Below are positions 1 to 11,709 of a stretch of 64,000 bases of DNA, piece after piece. The stretch is taken from NCBI GenBank assembly GCA_014529385.2, contig JABFUD020000310.1:1-64000 (forward strand). The letters run 5' to 3'. This DNA is from Adiantum capillus-veneris. Lineage: Eukaryota; Streptophyta; Polypodiopsida; Polypodiales; Pteridaceae. Numbering within the stretch: position 1 is the first letter of the stretch; each line of letters begins with the position of its first letter. The notes below the pieces were generated by a model that had not been told where the DNA came from, made no database searches, and saw only the letters and a program-made list of their open reading frames with translations. The translations under genes and the position numbers were made by a program.

Positions 1-1147
1 TAGGCTCATCCGGGTCCTCTGGGGAACGCTTTTTGCCTTGGTTGCCATGGTCATCATAGACCGCTCTTTGCCTTGCACGGTATGTGCTATGTTTCATCCG
101 TCTGGAGGTACCAGTGTAAATCCTCGGCAATGATTGCCGACTCCATCATCCGCTGAAGGGTGTCGTATGGGTACACCTTCATGCTCTTTCGAAGCGGTGG
201 TTGAAGACCTGCTTCAAACTTTCACATCTTTTCTTCGTCGGAAATCTTCATAAAAGGCGTAACTTTTAGAAGAACCGACCAAAACTTGTCAACGTAAGCC
301 GTGACTTTCTCTTGTTCCTTCTGGGCGAGCCAGCCCCATTCCTTCCGAATGTCCTTCTCGAAATCAGGTGGAAGAAATTGTTTATAGAATTCAGCTTTAA
401 ATTGAGTCCAGGTTCTGGCTTGAGTACCTTCCAGAATTTTGGCTAGCCAACAGTTGCTTGCAGTCTCCTTGAGATGCATCCCAACATGACGCAACTTGGA
501 TTTTTCAGTGAAGTTTCCGTTGGCAAAAGCAACTTCAACCTGCATGATGAAAGACAGTGCCTTGGAGATATCTCTCTGTCATGTGTAGTTATGAAACTTC
601 ACATCCTTGTCACCGGATTTGAAAATCCGCATCTTGAGGTGACGTCTGCGGTTATCCCTCTTGAACTGGGGCTTCTCTTTAGTAGCATGTAGGGAAGTAG
701 TAGGAGTTTTCTTCTTGGGAGAAGATTTAGATACTGTATGAGAAGTAGATTTAGTAGTATAATCAGGAGGGTATGATGGAGAAGAGATAGAGACATCCTT
801 GCTTTCATTAAGCAGAGAAAGTTCTTTTTTCTGGCCCTTGCTCTTGGAAGGCCATTTGTCTTGCTCCGGAGATCCCTTGTGCGTTTCGGCACCTTTTTCC
901 GCACCATCCACCTGCGGGTTACTTCCATTAAGAGGATTTTCCTGAAGCCCATCGACATCCGTTCCATGCTGCTTCTTGATTCCGTCCAAAGCCTTTTGGA
1001 CATCCGGCAACGAAATGAGTTGTTGCAATTCCGCAAGTTGTGCTCGCACTTCATGAAGTTCGTCTTCAGCGGTTTTTCCGTGGCTTGTCATGGTTCTTCT
1101 CGTTCCTTCCCAGAATCGTCCTTCTTTGTAGAGAGAGAGAGGCATCC
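1..1147 (-). mobile_element. Ty3/gypsy element 0: gag region, broken fossil
   Basis: Minus-strand coding traces read as a plant gypsy Gag. A block at 222-545 has the retrotransposon Gag core, with a KLRHVGMHLK-type helix, a TWTQFKAEFYKQFLP segment and a YVDKFW segment that match the Gag cores of elements II and III in this window. The N-terminal part at about 579-1100 starts near MTSHGKTAEDELHEV and continues into a Lys/Ser-rich linker. A primer-binding-like site follows at 1148-1161, so gag lies directly behind a 5' LTR. The element runs off the left edge of the window, so pol is not visible. The region holds a few breaks and is not a working gene. Family assignment is by resemblance only. 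Confidence 0.7.
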
Positions 1148-1161
1148 GAGCTCTAATACCA
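1148..1161 (-). other. Primer-binding site of element 0 (tRNA-iMet type)
   Basis: The minus strand reads TGGTATTAGAGCTC, one base from the TGGTATCAGAGC primer site complementary to the 3' end of plant initiator tRNA-Met. It lies just upstream of the gag start on the minus strand, which fixes the element's orientation. Confidence 0.6.
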
Positions 1162-1890
1162 CTATCACAAACGGGAGCGCACACGAATAATCAACAAGAT
1201 GAAAATAAAACTAAATGGAGTTGACGGAGAAGTTCGACACAGTATTTGGGACCAGAAGATGGGTTGGTCCCCCCCCCTTAAAGAGAATCCTTTATTAGAA
1301 AGAATCTTTTTACAAGCACAAGAACCGGAGAAAACCCCTCCGTTCTAAATCTCTGACTCGATGGTCGTTCCTTCCCATAAGGGAAATCCGAGAGACAAGC
1401 TCTCAATCCTTTTTCCGTCTATACTCGGAGTCGAGACTCCGCAGACAATTTCCGAATTCCGTTCCAAGAATTCCCAAGCATAGCGCCGAAGCCCTCTCGC
1501 TTCTCCTTTGCGATGAGGTACCTGCAAATACATACACAAACACACTACAACAATTCGTATGGCCAATCCACAATAGATACATGTCGCTCTTGCGCGATAA
1601 GCGACTTCCGTACTTTGTAGTCTCGCGATCTCTTGCGTTATCTGGCGACAGAGTCTTCTCTTGCTGACATTGGTAACTCCCTTTCAGTGAGAATATTTTA
1701 AAATTGGTAGCTCCTTCGCCACGGCACGAATAGTTGCTCCCGTAGAGATCGCGGCCGGCTTTTTTTTTTTTTGTGGCTGCTCTACCCGAAATAGGGAGAG
1801 AGAATTCGCTGGCTGGTTTCGCTGCTTTATTTTCTAAGTGGAGCCGCCCACTTATCAAGTGGGCGATCTCCATGTTTTAAAATTGGTCTG
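1162..1890 (-). mobile_element. Probable 5' LTR remnant of element 0
   Basis: Sequence immediately outside the primer site. It holds a GGACCAGAAG...TTGGTCCCCCCC segment followed by a TTTATTAGAAAGAA stretch, a layout like the GAGGACCGGA...GCCGGTCCCCCC segment in the LTRs of elements I-III. The outer LTR end cannot be fixed; the length given is a guess. No second LTR is in the window. Confidence 0.35.
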
Positions 1891-2404
1891 AACCTGCCCA
1901 AAAACTCAATAAAACCTTATAAGTTTAAAATAATGCTTTTCTCAACACTTCCCAAGCGTCCCTGGATGCAACCACATGCACAAATGCAATGCAGACATAG
2001 ATTCCTCGCGGGAAAGCATTTGCTCTTTCCAGAAAACTCGTTTAAATTTTCCGCTTTTTAAGAAAAGCTTCTCAGAACCCATCTTTATTCTTGTGCTTGT
2101 GTCTTTACGCGTATTCCTCTTTCTAGTTCGGGTTTCCTGCCAGACCAACGAGATATTCCCTTTCCAATGCTCCCGTCACCCCATCACGTGACGCATCAGG
2201 AATATTCGTTTCCCGGTCTCTCCTACCGAACTAACGGTAAAACCCCTTCGCGATACTTAATGTCACCGATCATATTACGCATCAGAGTTTTCCGTTCCTG
2301 ATGGCTTTTAATAATTCCAATAGATCTGCAATTCCTAACCTTACGGTTCAAGTGCACATCTTTAAATATCCTAATTTCAAAAAAAAAAATTACTCAAGAA
2401 ATCA
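1891..2404. other. No gene recognised
   Basis: AT-rich sequence between two retroelement remnants. It may be the outer part of the element 0 LTR; nothing coding could be supported on either strand. Confidence 0.3.
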
Positions 2405-2725
2405 AGAAAATAGTCCATTTAGCAACAGTCTACGCCTAGTGCACATTGGAGTGGTCGCCAAGCACGGTGGTCACAATTTTTTGAGCAATTTGGAGGTTTG
2501 AATGAGTATGTACCTGGAAAAGCTAGCCATGTTGCAGATGCGTTGAGTCGCAAAGGACAGATTTTGGCTCTTGAGTCAGGATCCACAGTTTCTATACAAG
2601 GAATGTCTTTCAACAGCATGAAGAACCAGTATGCGGATTCCGAGTTTGGTAAGCAATGGTTGCAGACTCTTTCTTCCCAAGGGCCAAGCAACTATCTCAT
2701 TCACTCATCTGACAACAATCTACTC
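2405..2725 (+). mobile_element. Ty3/gypsy RNase H tail, fragment
   Basis: Plus-strand reading gives a WSQFFEQFGG segment and then EYVPGKASHVADALSRKG, the hallmark end of the gypsy RNase H domain (usual form Y.PGK.N.VADALSR). About 100 residues are recognisable. After about 2725 the similarity is lost, and the rest of pol and any LTR are missing. It is a broken scrap of a different gypsy lineage from the chromoviruses at 6096-20719. Confidence 0.75.
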
Positions 2726-2873
2726 GCCATAGGCTTGCCTTGTTTTCGACCTCACCTGCACTCCCTTAACTGTCATGGTGACAACCTCTTGCCCTCCGCA
2801 GTTCGCCAAGCTCTACAGCTACGCACCTGCACTTTGAGAGGTATCAACTCCTCCAAAAGTTTATTGATAATGT

Positions 2874-3093
2874 TCGACCTTCCATATGCTTCCACAAATT
2901 TCTTCACGACCTTTCAAAATTTTTACCTGGAATATCCATGCTTTAGCAACTTGTTTTTCCTTTTTTTGAGATTGGGGAGGCCTAACATTCGACCTTCCAT
3001 ATGCTTTCACAAAGTTCTTCATGACCTTCCAATATTTTTACCTAGAATCTTCATGTTTTCACAACCTTTTTTTTCTGAGATTGGGGAGACCTA
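2874..3093 (+). repeat. Two diverged tandem copies of a ~110-bp unit
   Basis: The stretch starting TTCGACCTTCCATATGCTT is present at about 2874-2982 and again at about 2990-3093. Both copies share a CACAAA.TTCTTCA.GACCTT segment and end in GAGATTGGGGAG.CCT. They differ at many single positions, so this is an old duplication. The terminal GAGATT.GGGAGACCT motif also occurs at about 21419, next to the dispersed repeat copy there. Confidence 0.7.
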
Positions 3094-3474
3094 TTGTCTC
3101 TATACTATATAGTGGGTCTGAAGTGGGGAGAGAATTAAGGGGAATCCCTCCTCCCCCCAAGCCCCCCTTTCCCCACATGTCATCTGCTCTACCCTCACAT
3201 ATCAGCTGCATGGAGGAGGCCGTATAGGCTGGGACTCACGGGCAACCCATTATGTGACCTTGCATGTGCTCGAGATGCACGTGAGCACCTCCTGCCTAGC
3301 ACATGCATAGGCCATCGCCATGCTCAGAGCTTGAAAGACAACAGGGAGGCCCCTTGAGCCCTCTTCTCTTTTTCTGTCTGCTTTTGTTGCGACATGCCCC
3401 CTTCATCCTCACTTCTTCTCAGAGGCCCCCTCCTGCACCACACAGGCATCATCGCCACCTGCCTCCTTTTTACG
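3094..3474. other. No gene recognised
   Basis: C-rich sequence with short open frames but no recognisable protein, LTR or RNA feature. Confidence 0.3.
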
Positions 3475-4185
3475 CACACTATGATCAAGGTCCTGACAAG
3501 TTTGTATACCTAAAGAATCTGCCTTTCTTAGACTCTCACACGACTCTGTAGCAACATCTACACTCACATTATAATATTGTAGGTTTTTCTCTTATAAAAT
3601 TGCGACTGGATCTCGCCTCATGTGCATCAACACATAAGGAACACCTAACTCTGCCATGGTTTTATATATGTCAGGATGTAATTATCCTCCAGATACGTTG
3701 TTCACCATGTGAATTCCGTGCTTCACGGCCTCTCTTGCAACCTTGGAGTAAAAGGTATCTATAGAAATCCTTACAGAATTCATGGATGGAAACTTCTTAA
3801 TGGCCTCCAGAACAAGTAGGAGCCGAGCAAGCTCCTCATCACTTGTAAGCTTGGAGGCATATGCCCTCCTAGACGGTGCACCCAAGCCAATGATGTCTGC
3901 ACCTGCTTGATCCAAGGCTTCAGCTTGCAAAATTGCTTCCTGCACCAAGAAGTACTTACAACCATTGCTGAAACTATCAGGTGTGACAATTGAGAACTCC
4001 CATTACATATGTCCTATCAGACCATTGCCACAACTTCCCTCTCATGGGAACCACCTGTATAAGGCCATCTGGGCTCAATTGAGTGTCTCCATCCAAGCAC
4101 ACTTGAGCCTTTTCAAACCTCTTTGTCCAGACATGACTTCCATAACCTCAATGGTGCCAATACAAAAGGCCAACTAGGTCCCCTC
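3475..4185 (-). pseudogene. Dihydropteroate synthase (HPPK/DHPS) pseudogene
   Basis: In plants the mitochondrial bifunctional HPPK/DHPS enzyme makes dihydropteroate in folate synthesis. Minus-strand reading gives, in order: FVLAPL (end of the HPPK part), DGLIQVVP and LWQWSDRTYVMGVLN of the linker and DHPS start, TPDSFSNG (pterin loop), AGADIIGLGAPSRR (usually GADIIDIGAQSTRP), EELARLLLVLEAI, ISIDTFYSKVAREAVKHG, NNVSGG, AELGVPYVLMHMR and NLQYYNVSVDVATE. The order and spacing match plant DHPS. It is broken: an extra base falls within the LN-V-TPDSF segment, in-frame stops follow NNVSGG and precede EKNLQYY, and the last third (pterin and sulfonamide-binding end) is absent. No intron interrupts the aligned part. 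The stretch 3682-3948 is open and could be mistaken for a gene. Intron loss from a processed copy is possible but unproven. Confidence 0.85.
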
Positions 4186-4450
4186 CTCCCCTGCTGCGCA
4201 ATAGTAATGCTCTCCCCTTGCTCATGCTCTTGCAGATTTGCCACAAGGGCTGCAAGGAGGTGAGAGGCAGATTGATTCATTAAAGCCCATCCGTGAGGAG
4301 GTGGAGGGCACTGCACATTGCAGGCAACCGACAATGTAGAGACAAGGAAGCCCAACACACACCCTTTTCTCTTTCCTGTTGGCTCATAAAAGCATCCAAT
4401 CTTGATTCTCCGTAAAAAGAAATGGAAAAAAAAACACATCAAACATGTTA
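4186..4450. other. No clear gene; flank of DHPS pseudogene
   Basis: A minus-strand open frame runs through here into the FVLAPL segment of the DHPS pseudogene, but it lacks the HPPK motifs expected upstream (a GSN.G loop, R.GPR..DLDIL). I could not identify it. Confidence 0.3.
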
Positions 4451-5241
<791 letters not shown>

Positions 5242-5486
5242 GAGATCGTGTTGGCAAAAGGAGCAGTTTTCGTTTCTGGAGCTGCCCTCTGAGCACTGTA
5301 GCGGATTCTCCCCCTCCCCTTGCCTTCGGCGCAGGCTGCCCGACACCATGGAAGTAACTGTGAACTAACTGAAAAAAAATTAAACCCTATGAGAACATAG
5401 ATATCTACTGTTGGATGCCACTGCACCCCAAGGACGGGGTTGCCTGTGTGTGCTATGATGTGTTGACCGTCCACGCCGCTTAGCTC

Positions 5487-5762
5487 TTATGCTCTTACCC
5501 TTCTACTGATTGCGCTGATGTTCAATGACCCATGCTCTTCAAGATCGTCAAGCTTATCCGTGTATTCTTTGAATTGTTCAAGACCAAAAAAGTGAGTCAA
5601 TGAAACTTTATCTTTCTCCACTTTGTAGATGCCAAGGATTCTATCGTAACGGATAAAATGGTGACATTTTCGACTTTCTTTCGTTGGCTTCCCTCTAGCA
5701 GCGTGTTGCTCCTCTTTGCATGTCATTAGAATCCAAGCATTGTCCTGCATCCTTTGGCTCAT
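5487..5762 (-). CDS. Unidentified ORF fragment, 91 aa
   Basis: Open minus-strand frame with ordinary protein composition: a Cys/His/Lys-rich front, then IRYDRILGIYKVEKDKVSL, then THFFGLEQFKEYTDKLDDL, which would form an amphipathic helix. Another minus-strand frame at about 5770-5900 also reads protein-like (FAELEVFDAGKEGF). I recognise no family. The lack of simple repeats and the biased third positions suggest it once coded. It may be an exon or a broken copy of a host or element gene. It sits between the CT tract and the left LTR of element I. Confidence 0.3.
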   Translation of the reverse strand: MSQRMQDNAWILMTCKEEQHAARGKPTKESRKCHHFIRYDRILGIYKVEKDKVSLTHFFGLEQFKEYTDKLDDLEEHGSLNISAISRRVRA

Positions 5763-6095
5763 GGTTGAGAAACTGATGCATAGCCCTAAATGTGGCCCTC
5801 TCGGAGCTTTTCATGGATTTTCGGTTGAAAACCCTCCTTTCCAGCATCAAATACCTCTAGTTCAGCAAAATCAAGTCTGCCTGCATCTTCTTTAGCAACA
5901 ATATTCCCTGTACGTGTCCAACTTCATCTCTGTGTTGCTGGGACATGGAAACAAGATGCATGATTGTGTGTCAGAGAGACGAGATAGTTGAGTAGAGAAT
6001 GAATTTTGTGTGTGAGAGAGACGAGCGAGCCGAGCAGAGAATGAATTTTGAGTGTGTTTAGACGAGTCAAAGGTTCATGATGGGTATTATCAAAA

Positions 6096-7117
6096 TGTAA
6101 TGGAATTTGCCTATTCAATTTGAGAGTAGCGGAATTTAATGAGAGTACTTTCAAGAAATGATTTTGTGAGCATAGCGGGTAGACATAATTGAAGATAGCA
6201 ACATAATCATAGCAATTAGTTAACTTGGCATGGACAATACTTTTGCAAGAGAGAGAATTTAGAGAACATGACAACAGTTGAGGACCGGACTTATGTGGAG
6301 CCGGTCCCCCCTCCAATAGGCATTTGTATTATGATTTCTCCCATAAAGAGAGACTTGTTACAATACATTTTTTGTGTTCCTTGTGACCTAGGTGAAGCAA
6401 TGAAGATGGAAAGCTTCATGCATCACCATCAGAGCATAACCTAAACTTGAAGAAAGCTTTAACTATACCAAGCCTCAGTCCCAAGACCTCAAACACCTTC
6501 GAAGGTGGAGAGAGCTAGCAGGGAATGAGGGTAGGGAAGAGGAAGAAGAAACATTTCATACGAGAAAGAGCTAGTTCCTCACTTATCATAACTCTTGTGC
6601 TAGCATACATAATAGCATAGTAATGAAGAAGAAATAGATGGAAAGCTCAAGCATTGAAGCATGGCTCTTGGATGGATTTGCACTCCATAGCCAAGAGTGT
6701 TGGTGTAGGCTCTCAACCTCTACTTGCTTGGAGAAGGAGAGGGAGCTCTTGCCTTTGCATAGTACACAATGAGAGTGTTTGTGAGTGTGTGTGGGTGAGT
6801 ATACCCCCTAAGCACCCCCCTAGCTTGCTTGGGTCGACCCCCCCTTGTAGCTCATGCTCGAAGCTCATTGGACCCCTCCAGGCCTAGCCAATCACAAGCA
6901 GGAGCCATTACAAGCAACAAGGGTAGCCTTGGGACAAGTGTCCCCCTTTCCTCTTTGAGAGAGAGGACTTGATAAATGCAAAATCAATTAATTAAATATC
7001 CTAAATTATCATTGGACCCCTTGGGTGGCCAACCAATAGGCTTCAGGCACACCATGAGGGCAACATGAGGAGGAACTTGACAAGTGTCCTTGCTGCCTCT
7101 TCAAGCTGGGGCTTCCC

Positions 7118-7150
<33 letters not shown>

Positions 7151-7697
7151 CTCTCTCATCCCCCCCCCTTGTAGGCTCGCCCCCCTCCTTGTAGGGATAT
7201 TTTTGACTTTGGATGAGCAAGCCCCTTAGTCATCAAGCATGACTAAGCACTTGAAGTAGGGGGTGTTCCCACAAGCATCTCAGGCAAGCTTCTCAAGGCA
7301 CCTCAAGCACCTTAATCATGCACCAAGTCAAGCACCTCAAGCATCTTAATCAAGCACCTCAAGCAGGACAAGCACCTCAAGCACGACAAGCACCTCGAGC
7401 TTGGGCCGGGTTCCCACCTCAAGCTCAACCCTAACTTACCTAAGGTCAAAGTACTTTTACACACATTATTGGAGGTCTTCAATGAAGCTAACCCTAAGGT
7501 CTTATGCTCCATTGGTTAGCCTTGCTCTTGATAGACCATCTCCCATTTGGGCCCCTTTACTATTGGCCCCGTGTTGAGATAGATCTATAAGAACATATCT
7601 ATATCTTAACACTTGTTCCCGTTTATTCTCCCACATTAAGTGATCAATTTAATACGAGAAAATCATTGGGGTTGGTTAGATATTAGATTTTATGACA
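6096..7697 (-). mobile_element. 3' LTR of chromovirus element I (subfamily A)
   Basis: On the plus strand it starts TGTAATGGAATTTGCC and ends TTTTATGACA, so the element-sense LTR is TG...CA. The right edge is set by the polypurine tract at 7698 and the left edge by comparison with the LTR of element III (26447 end). It shares the GAGGACCGG...GCCGGTCCCCCC segment with the other LTRs and contains a (GT)n tract at about 7120-7149. It is about 1.6 kb long. It is clearly closer to the LTR of element III than to those of element II. Confidence 0.8.
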
Positions 7698-10600
7698 TTA
7701 CCTCTCTCTTGAAATCATAGTCGTCCTCGACTATGAGGTAGAAGGGATAAAGCCTTAGTCATTAGTCAATCGTACTTAGCGGTAGAGGATCCCTTTTTTA
7801 CCCTACGACATCTTTTCAAGATGGATGACTAATCCATTTGGTGCTTGGGAGACATAGCTGCCGCAAGCATGTCTTCTCTTTAGTCCATTTCATTCTCCCA
7901 AAGTAGAGTGACAAATTCTACTTGGTGTTTGAGGGACTTCGTCATCACAAACATGATTCTAAGCATGCATACTAGTTAAATTTGTGCACAATTAAAAAGA
8001 GGATTAGTCTTATAAGACAAAAACATGAGTCATTTAAAAGAGAGTTGTACATTTGCTTACTCTAATGTAGCATTGTAAGCATTGACAAGGTTCATACTAT
8101 CCTTAAGTTGTACTCCTTGCATCCATTTAGCATCTTCAAAAGGATAATTTTTGAACTTAATAAGATACCATCGGATTATATTACATGTCGTAGTACCTTG
8201 TCTTCATGCCAAAGGACAGCTTTGGGTTGTAGCACCTCTTCTTGGTCTTCAACTTCGGGAGGGTCTTCAATAATTGGTTCAGTTGGTGGCTCTCCTTTGT
8301 AGGGCTTAAGTAGGCTTACATGAAAGGCATTGTGTATAAGCCAATGGTTGGGCAACTTGAGTTGATAAGCCGTTTCATTGATGGGCTTCAAGATTTGGAA
8401 AGGACCATAGTATCTTTTTGCTAGTTTAGCATAATACTTTTGATGGCCCGTAGGATTTTTGCCCGTCGTTTTCCTTAATCGAGCCTTAGGAAACTTGAGT
8501 AAGACCCAATCATTTTCTTTGAACATTAAGGCTCTTCTGTGCTTATCAGCAGCAGCTTTTTGCCTTTGTTGAGAGATGGCTATAGCCTCCCTAATCTTTT
8601 GAAAAGATTCTTGTAGGTCATGGCTATACTCATCGGCGGCGAAGATCTTCCCATGTACTTTGAGTAGCAAGGGACTTTTAGGTCTTCCCTCTATGATCTC
8701 GAAAGGTGCTTTCCCCGTAGAAGTATGTACAGTATTATTGTAGGCATACTCTACTAGAGGTAAATACTTTTCCCATTGTGAGCGTTGATCTACTTCGGTA
8801 ACATAAGTCTTGAGTAGATCGAGTATCGTAAGATTGGCTATCTCACTTTGGCCATCCGTTTGTGGGTGATAGGACGAAGAGAAATTCAATCTTGTTCCTA
8901 GATTTTCAAAGAGACCTTTCCAGAAATTACTGGTCATTCTAGGATCTCTATCTGACACGTGGATGTGGGTAATCCATGGTGTTTGAAAATCTGAGATATG
9001 AAGAGAGTTGCCATTTGATGTGCCTTAATAGTCTTTTTGACAGGAATAAAATGTGCTTGCTTGCTAAACCTGTCGACTATTGTCCATATTCCTGTATTCC
9101 CATGGATAGACTTGGGTAATCCAAAGATGAAATCCATGGATATACTCTCCCATGGTGAATTTGGAATAGGCAATGGCTGGAGTAATCCAGGTTGCTTCCC
9201 TCTATCATACTTGGTCTTTTGGCATACTACACATTTTGAAACATACTCTTGTATGTCCACTTTCATTGTAGGCCAATAGAAATATGTCTCTACTCCTCGG
9301 AGAGTAGGTTGAATACCTCTATGCCCAGCATATGGAGGAGCATGAGATTCATACATAACCTTCTCACGAAGGGAATGGGTAACACATAGCCTATTGCCGT
9401 GGAGAAGATAACCATCCTGCAAGGTGAATGGTTCCTCTTTCTTCCCCAAAGCAAGGCTGACATTATGTCTCTAAAGTCAGGGTCAGTAGCATACTCATCT
9501 ATCATAGAGGATATATCATTGTGAGTAGCTATAGACACCGCATTAACTTTGGTCGTCAAAGTGCAGGCAACTTGATTGTGCTTACTAGCTATGTGAGCAA
9601 TATGGAAATTAAATTGAGAAAGAAAATTTGCCCACCTCATTTGTTTGTCGGAAAGTTTGGTTTGTGTCATGAAATACTTGAGACTTTGGTGGTCGGTTCG
9701 TAGGATAAATGGAGTCCCCAATAGGTAGTGCTTCCATGTATCTAGGGCATGTAGAACAGTTAAAAGATCTTTCTCATAAATGCCCAAGACTCGTTCATCA
9801 CTATTGAGCCTTCGGCTCTCATATGCTATGGCATGCCCTTCTTGAAGCAAAACCGCTCCAAGGCAATCACCACAAGCATCACATTGGACCTCAAATGGTT
9901 TTGAGAGATCTGGAAGCATGAGGACTGGTTGGGAAGTAAGCTTCTCTTTGAGTTTTTCAAAAGCATTTTGCTCCTTAGCAGTCCATACAAACTTAACGTT
10001 CTTCTTTGTTAAGTCGTGTAGTGGTCCTGCTACTTGAGAGAATTTTGCTATGAAGCGTCTATAGTATGCACACATACCAATAAAGCTTCTTAGCTCATGT
10101 AGATTCCTTGGGTTAGGCCATGATTTTATTACCTCTAACTTTGATGGATCCATACGAATACCATCGTGAGAGATAATATGTCCTAGATATTGAATCTCTT
10201 GAAGGAAGAATTCACTTTTCTTTTGGTCGAGAAAAAGTTTGTTTTCCCTCAAGGCTTGAAAAATCACTTGGAGATGTTGCTTATGTTCCTCCAAAGATTT
10301 GGAGTAAATGATGATATCATCAAAGAACACTCCAGTGAATTTACGATATGGTCTAAAAATTTTCTCCATGAGACGATTGAAAGTAGCTGGTGCATTAGTC
10401 AAGCCAAAAGGCATGACTAAATATTCATAAAGACCAAATGTTGTGAGAAACGCGGTCTTTAGGATATCTTCATCCACTATCCTTATTTGATGATAGCCAC
10501 TCTTAAGGTCAATCCTACTGAAGTAGGTAGAGCCTTGTAGCTTATCAAACAGATCTTCTACCCGAGGCACGGGAAATCTATTTTTGATAGTGATATGGTT

Positions 10601-11709
10601 TAGTGCTCGATAGTCCACACACATACGGTATGTACCATCTTTCTTTTGCACTAAAAGGACTGGAGAACAAAAGGGAGAGGAACTAGGCCTCACCATCCCT
10701 TTGTCTACCAATTCCTGTACTTGCCTCATAATCTCCTCTTGTTGAGCTTGTGAGACTCGATAAGGAGGTTTGTTAGGCGGTGAGCTTCCTGGAAGGAGCT
10801 CAATACGATGGTCATCATCCCCTCGTTTTGGAGGTAGGTCCATAGGGATATCATCGATGAACACATCTTGGAATCCTTTTAGAAAAGTAGACAAGTCTAA
10901 CTCTTCTTGATTCCTATCATTTTCATTTGATGAAACATTATTAGCTTTTAGAGACTCTTTGACATAAATCATGTACGTAGAAACTGAGCTCTTCATTGAT
11001 TTATCAAAAGAAAGAGGATTTACAAGTGGAATAGTGCGACCACGCTCACTAGCATCTATATACATGTTCTTTCCCCTGTAGGTGAAGTAAATTCTCCTTT
11101 CAGGGAACTTCATGTTGGCAGCCATGCGATCAAACCATGGTGCCCCTAGGATAACATCCTGATGTTGGAGAGGAGAGATGAAGAAGTCTTCTTTGTCGAC
11201 ATAGCTTTGGACATGAAGCCTCAAATTCCCAATCAAGGGAGTAACGGAGGCTTGTTGTCCCTTGAAAGCTGCATCAGCTGTTACTATATCTCCCATCTCA
11301 AAAGCTTGAATGCCCAACTTGGTGGCCAACTCTATTGATATGAAGTTGAGAGTAGAGCCAGGGTCAAACAAGATGAAGTCATCATGCTCTCTTACCTTTC
11401 CCCAAGCATAGGAGAGTGATGATCCTTTGCAATGAGTATCCTCTTTTGGAGCTTCGATGGTGGACGCCCTAGGAGTCTCATTGCGAGTATTCTTCTTCGG
11501 GCAAGAACGATAGCCATGTCCTTGCTCCCCACACTTGAAACACTTATGGTCCTTGCGAAAACCTTCAAGCTCTTCAGGAGAGAGTTTGTTTTTACCTTTG
11601 TAAACTCCCTTCTCCTTGGACCGATTGTTGTTGTTGGAAGTGCCTTGGGAATTATTTTGAGCATTAGATTTCCCCTTTGCATCATTTTTATCTTTGTTTT
11701 CCATGGGCT
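7698..11709 (-). mobile_element. Chromovirus element I internal region, broken, 5' part missing
   Basis: In element sense the pieces are: Gag zinc knuckle (CFKCGEQGHGYRSC), protease with a DPGST active-site motif, reverse transcriptase (core FFDDIIIYS), RNase H (ending HIASKHNQVA), integrase (H2C2 finger, then DFIFGLPKSIHG and SDRDPRMTSNFW core) and the GPFQILKP / [12 protein letters not shown]-terminus, with chromodomain traces to about 8080. The polypurine tract complement is TTACCTCTCTCTT at 7698-7710. The gag front, primer site and 5' LTR are missing: the internal region stops abruptly at the LTR of element II at 11710. A few breaks are visible in pol; it is not functional. Confidence 0.85.
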
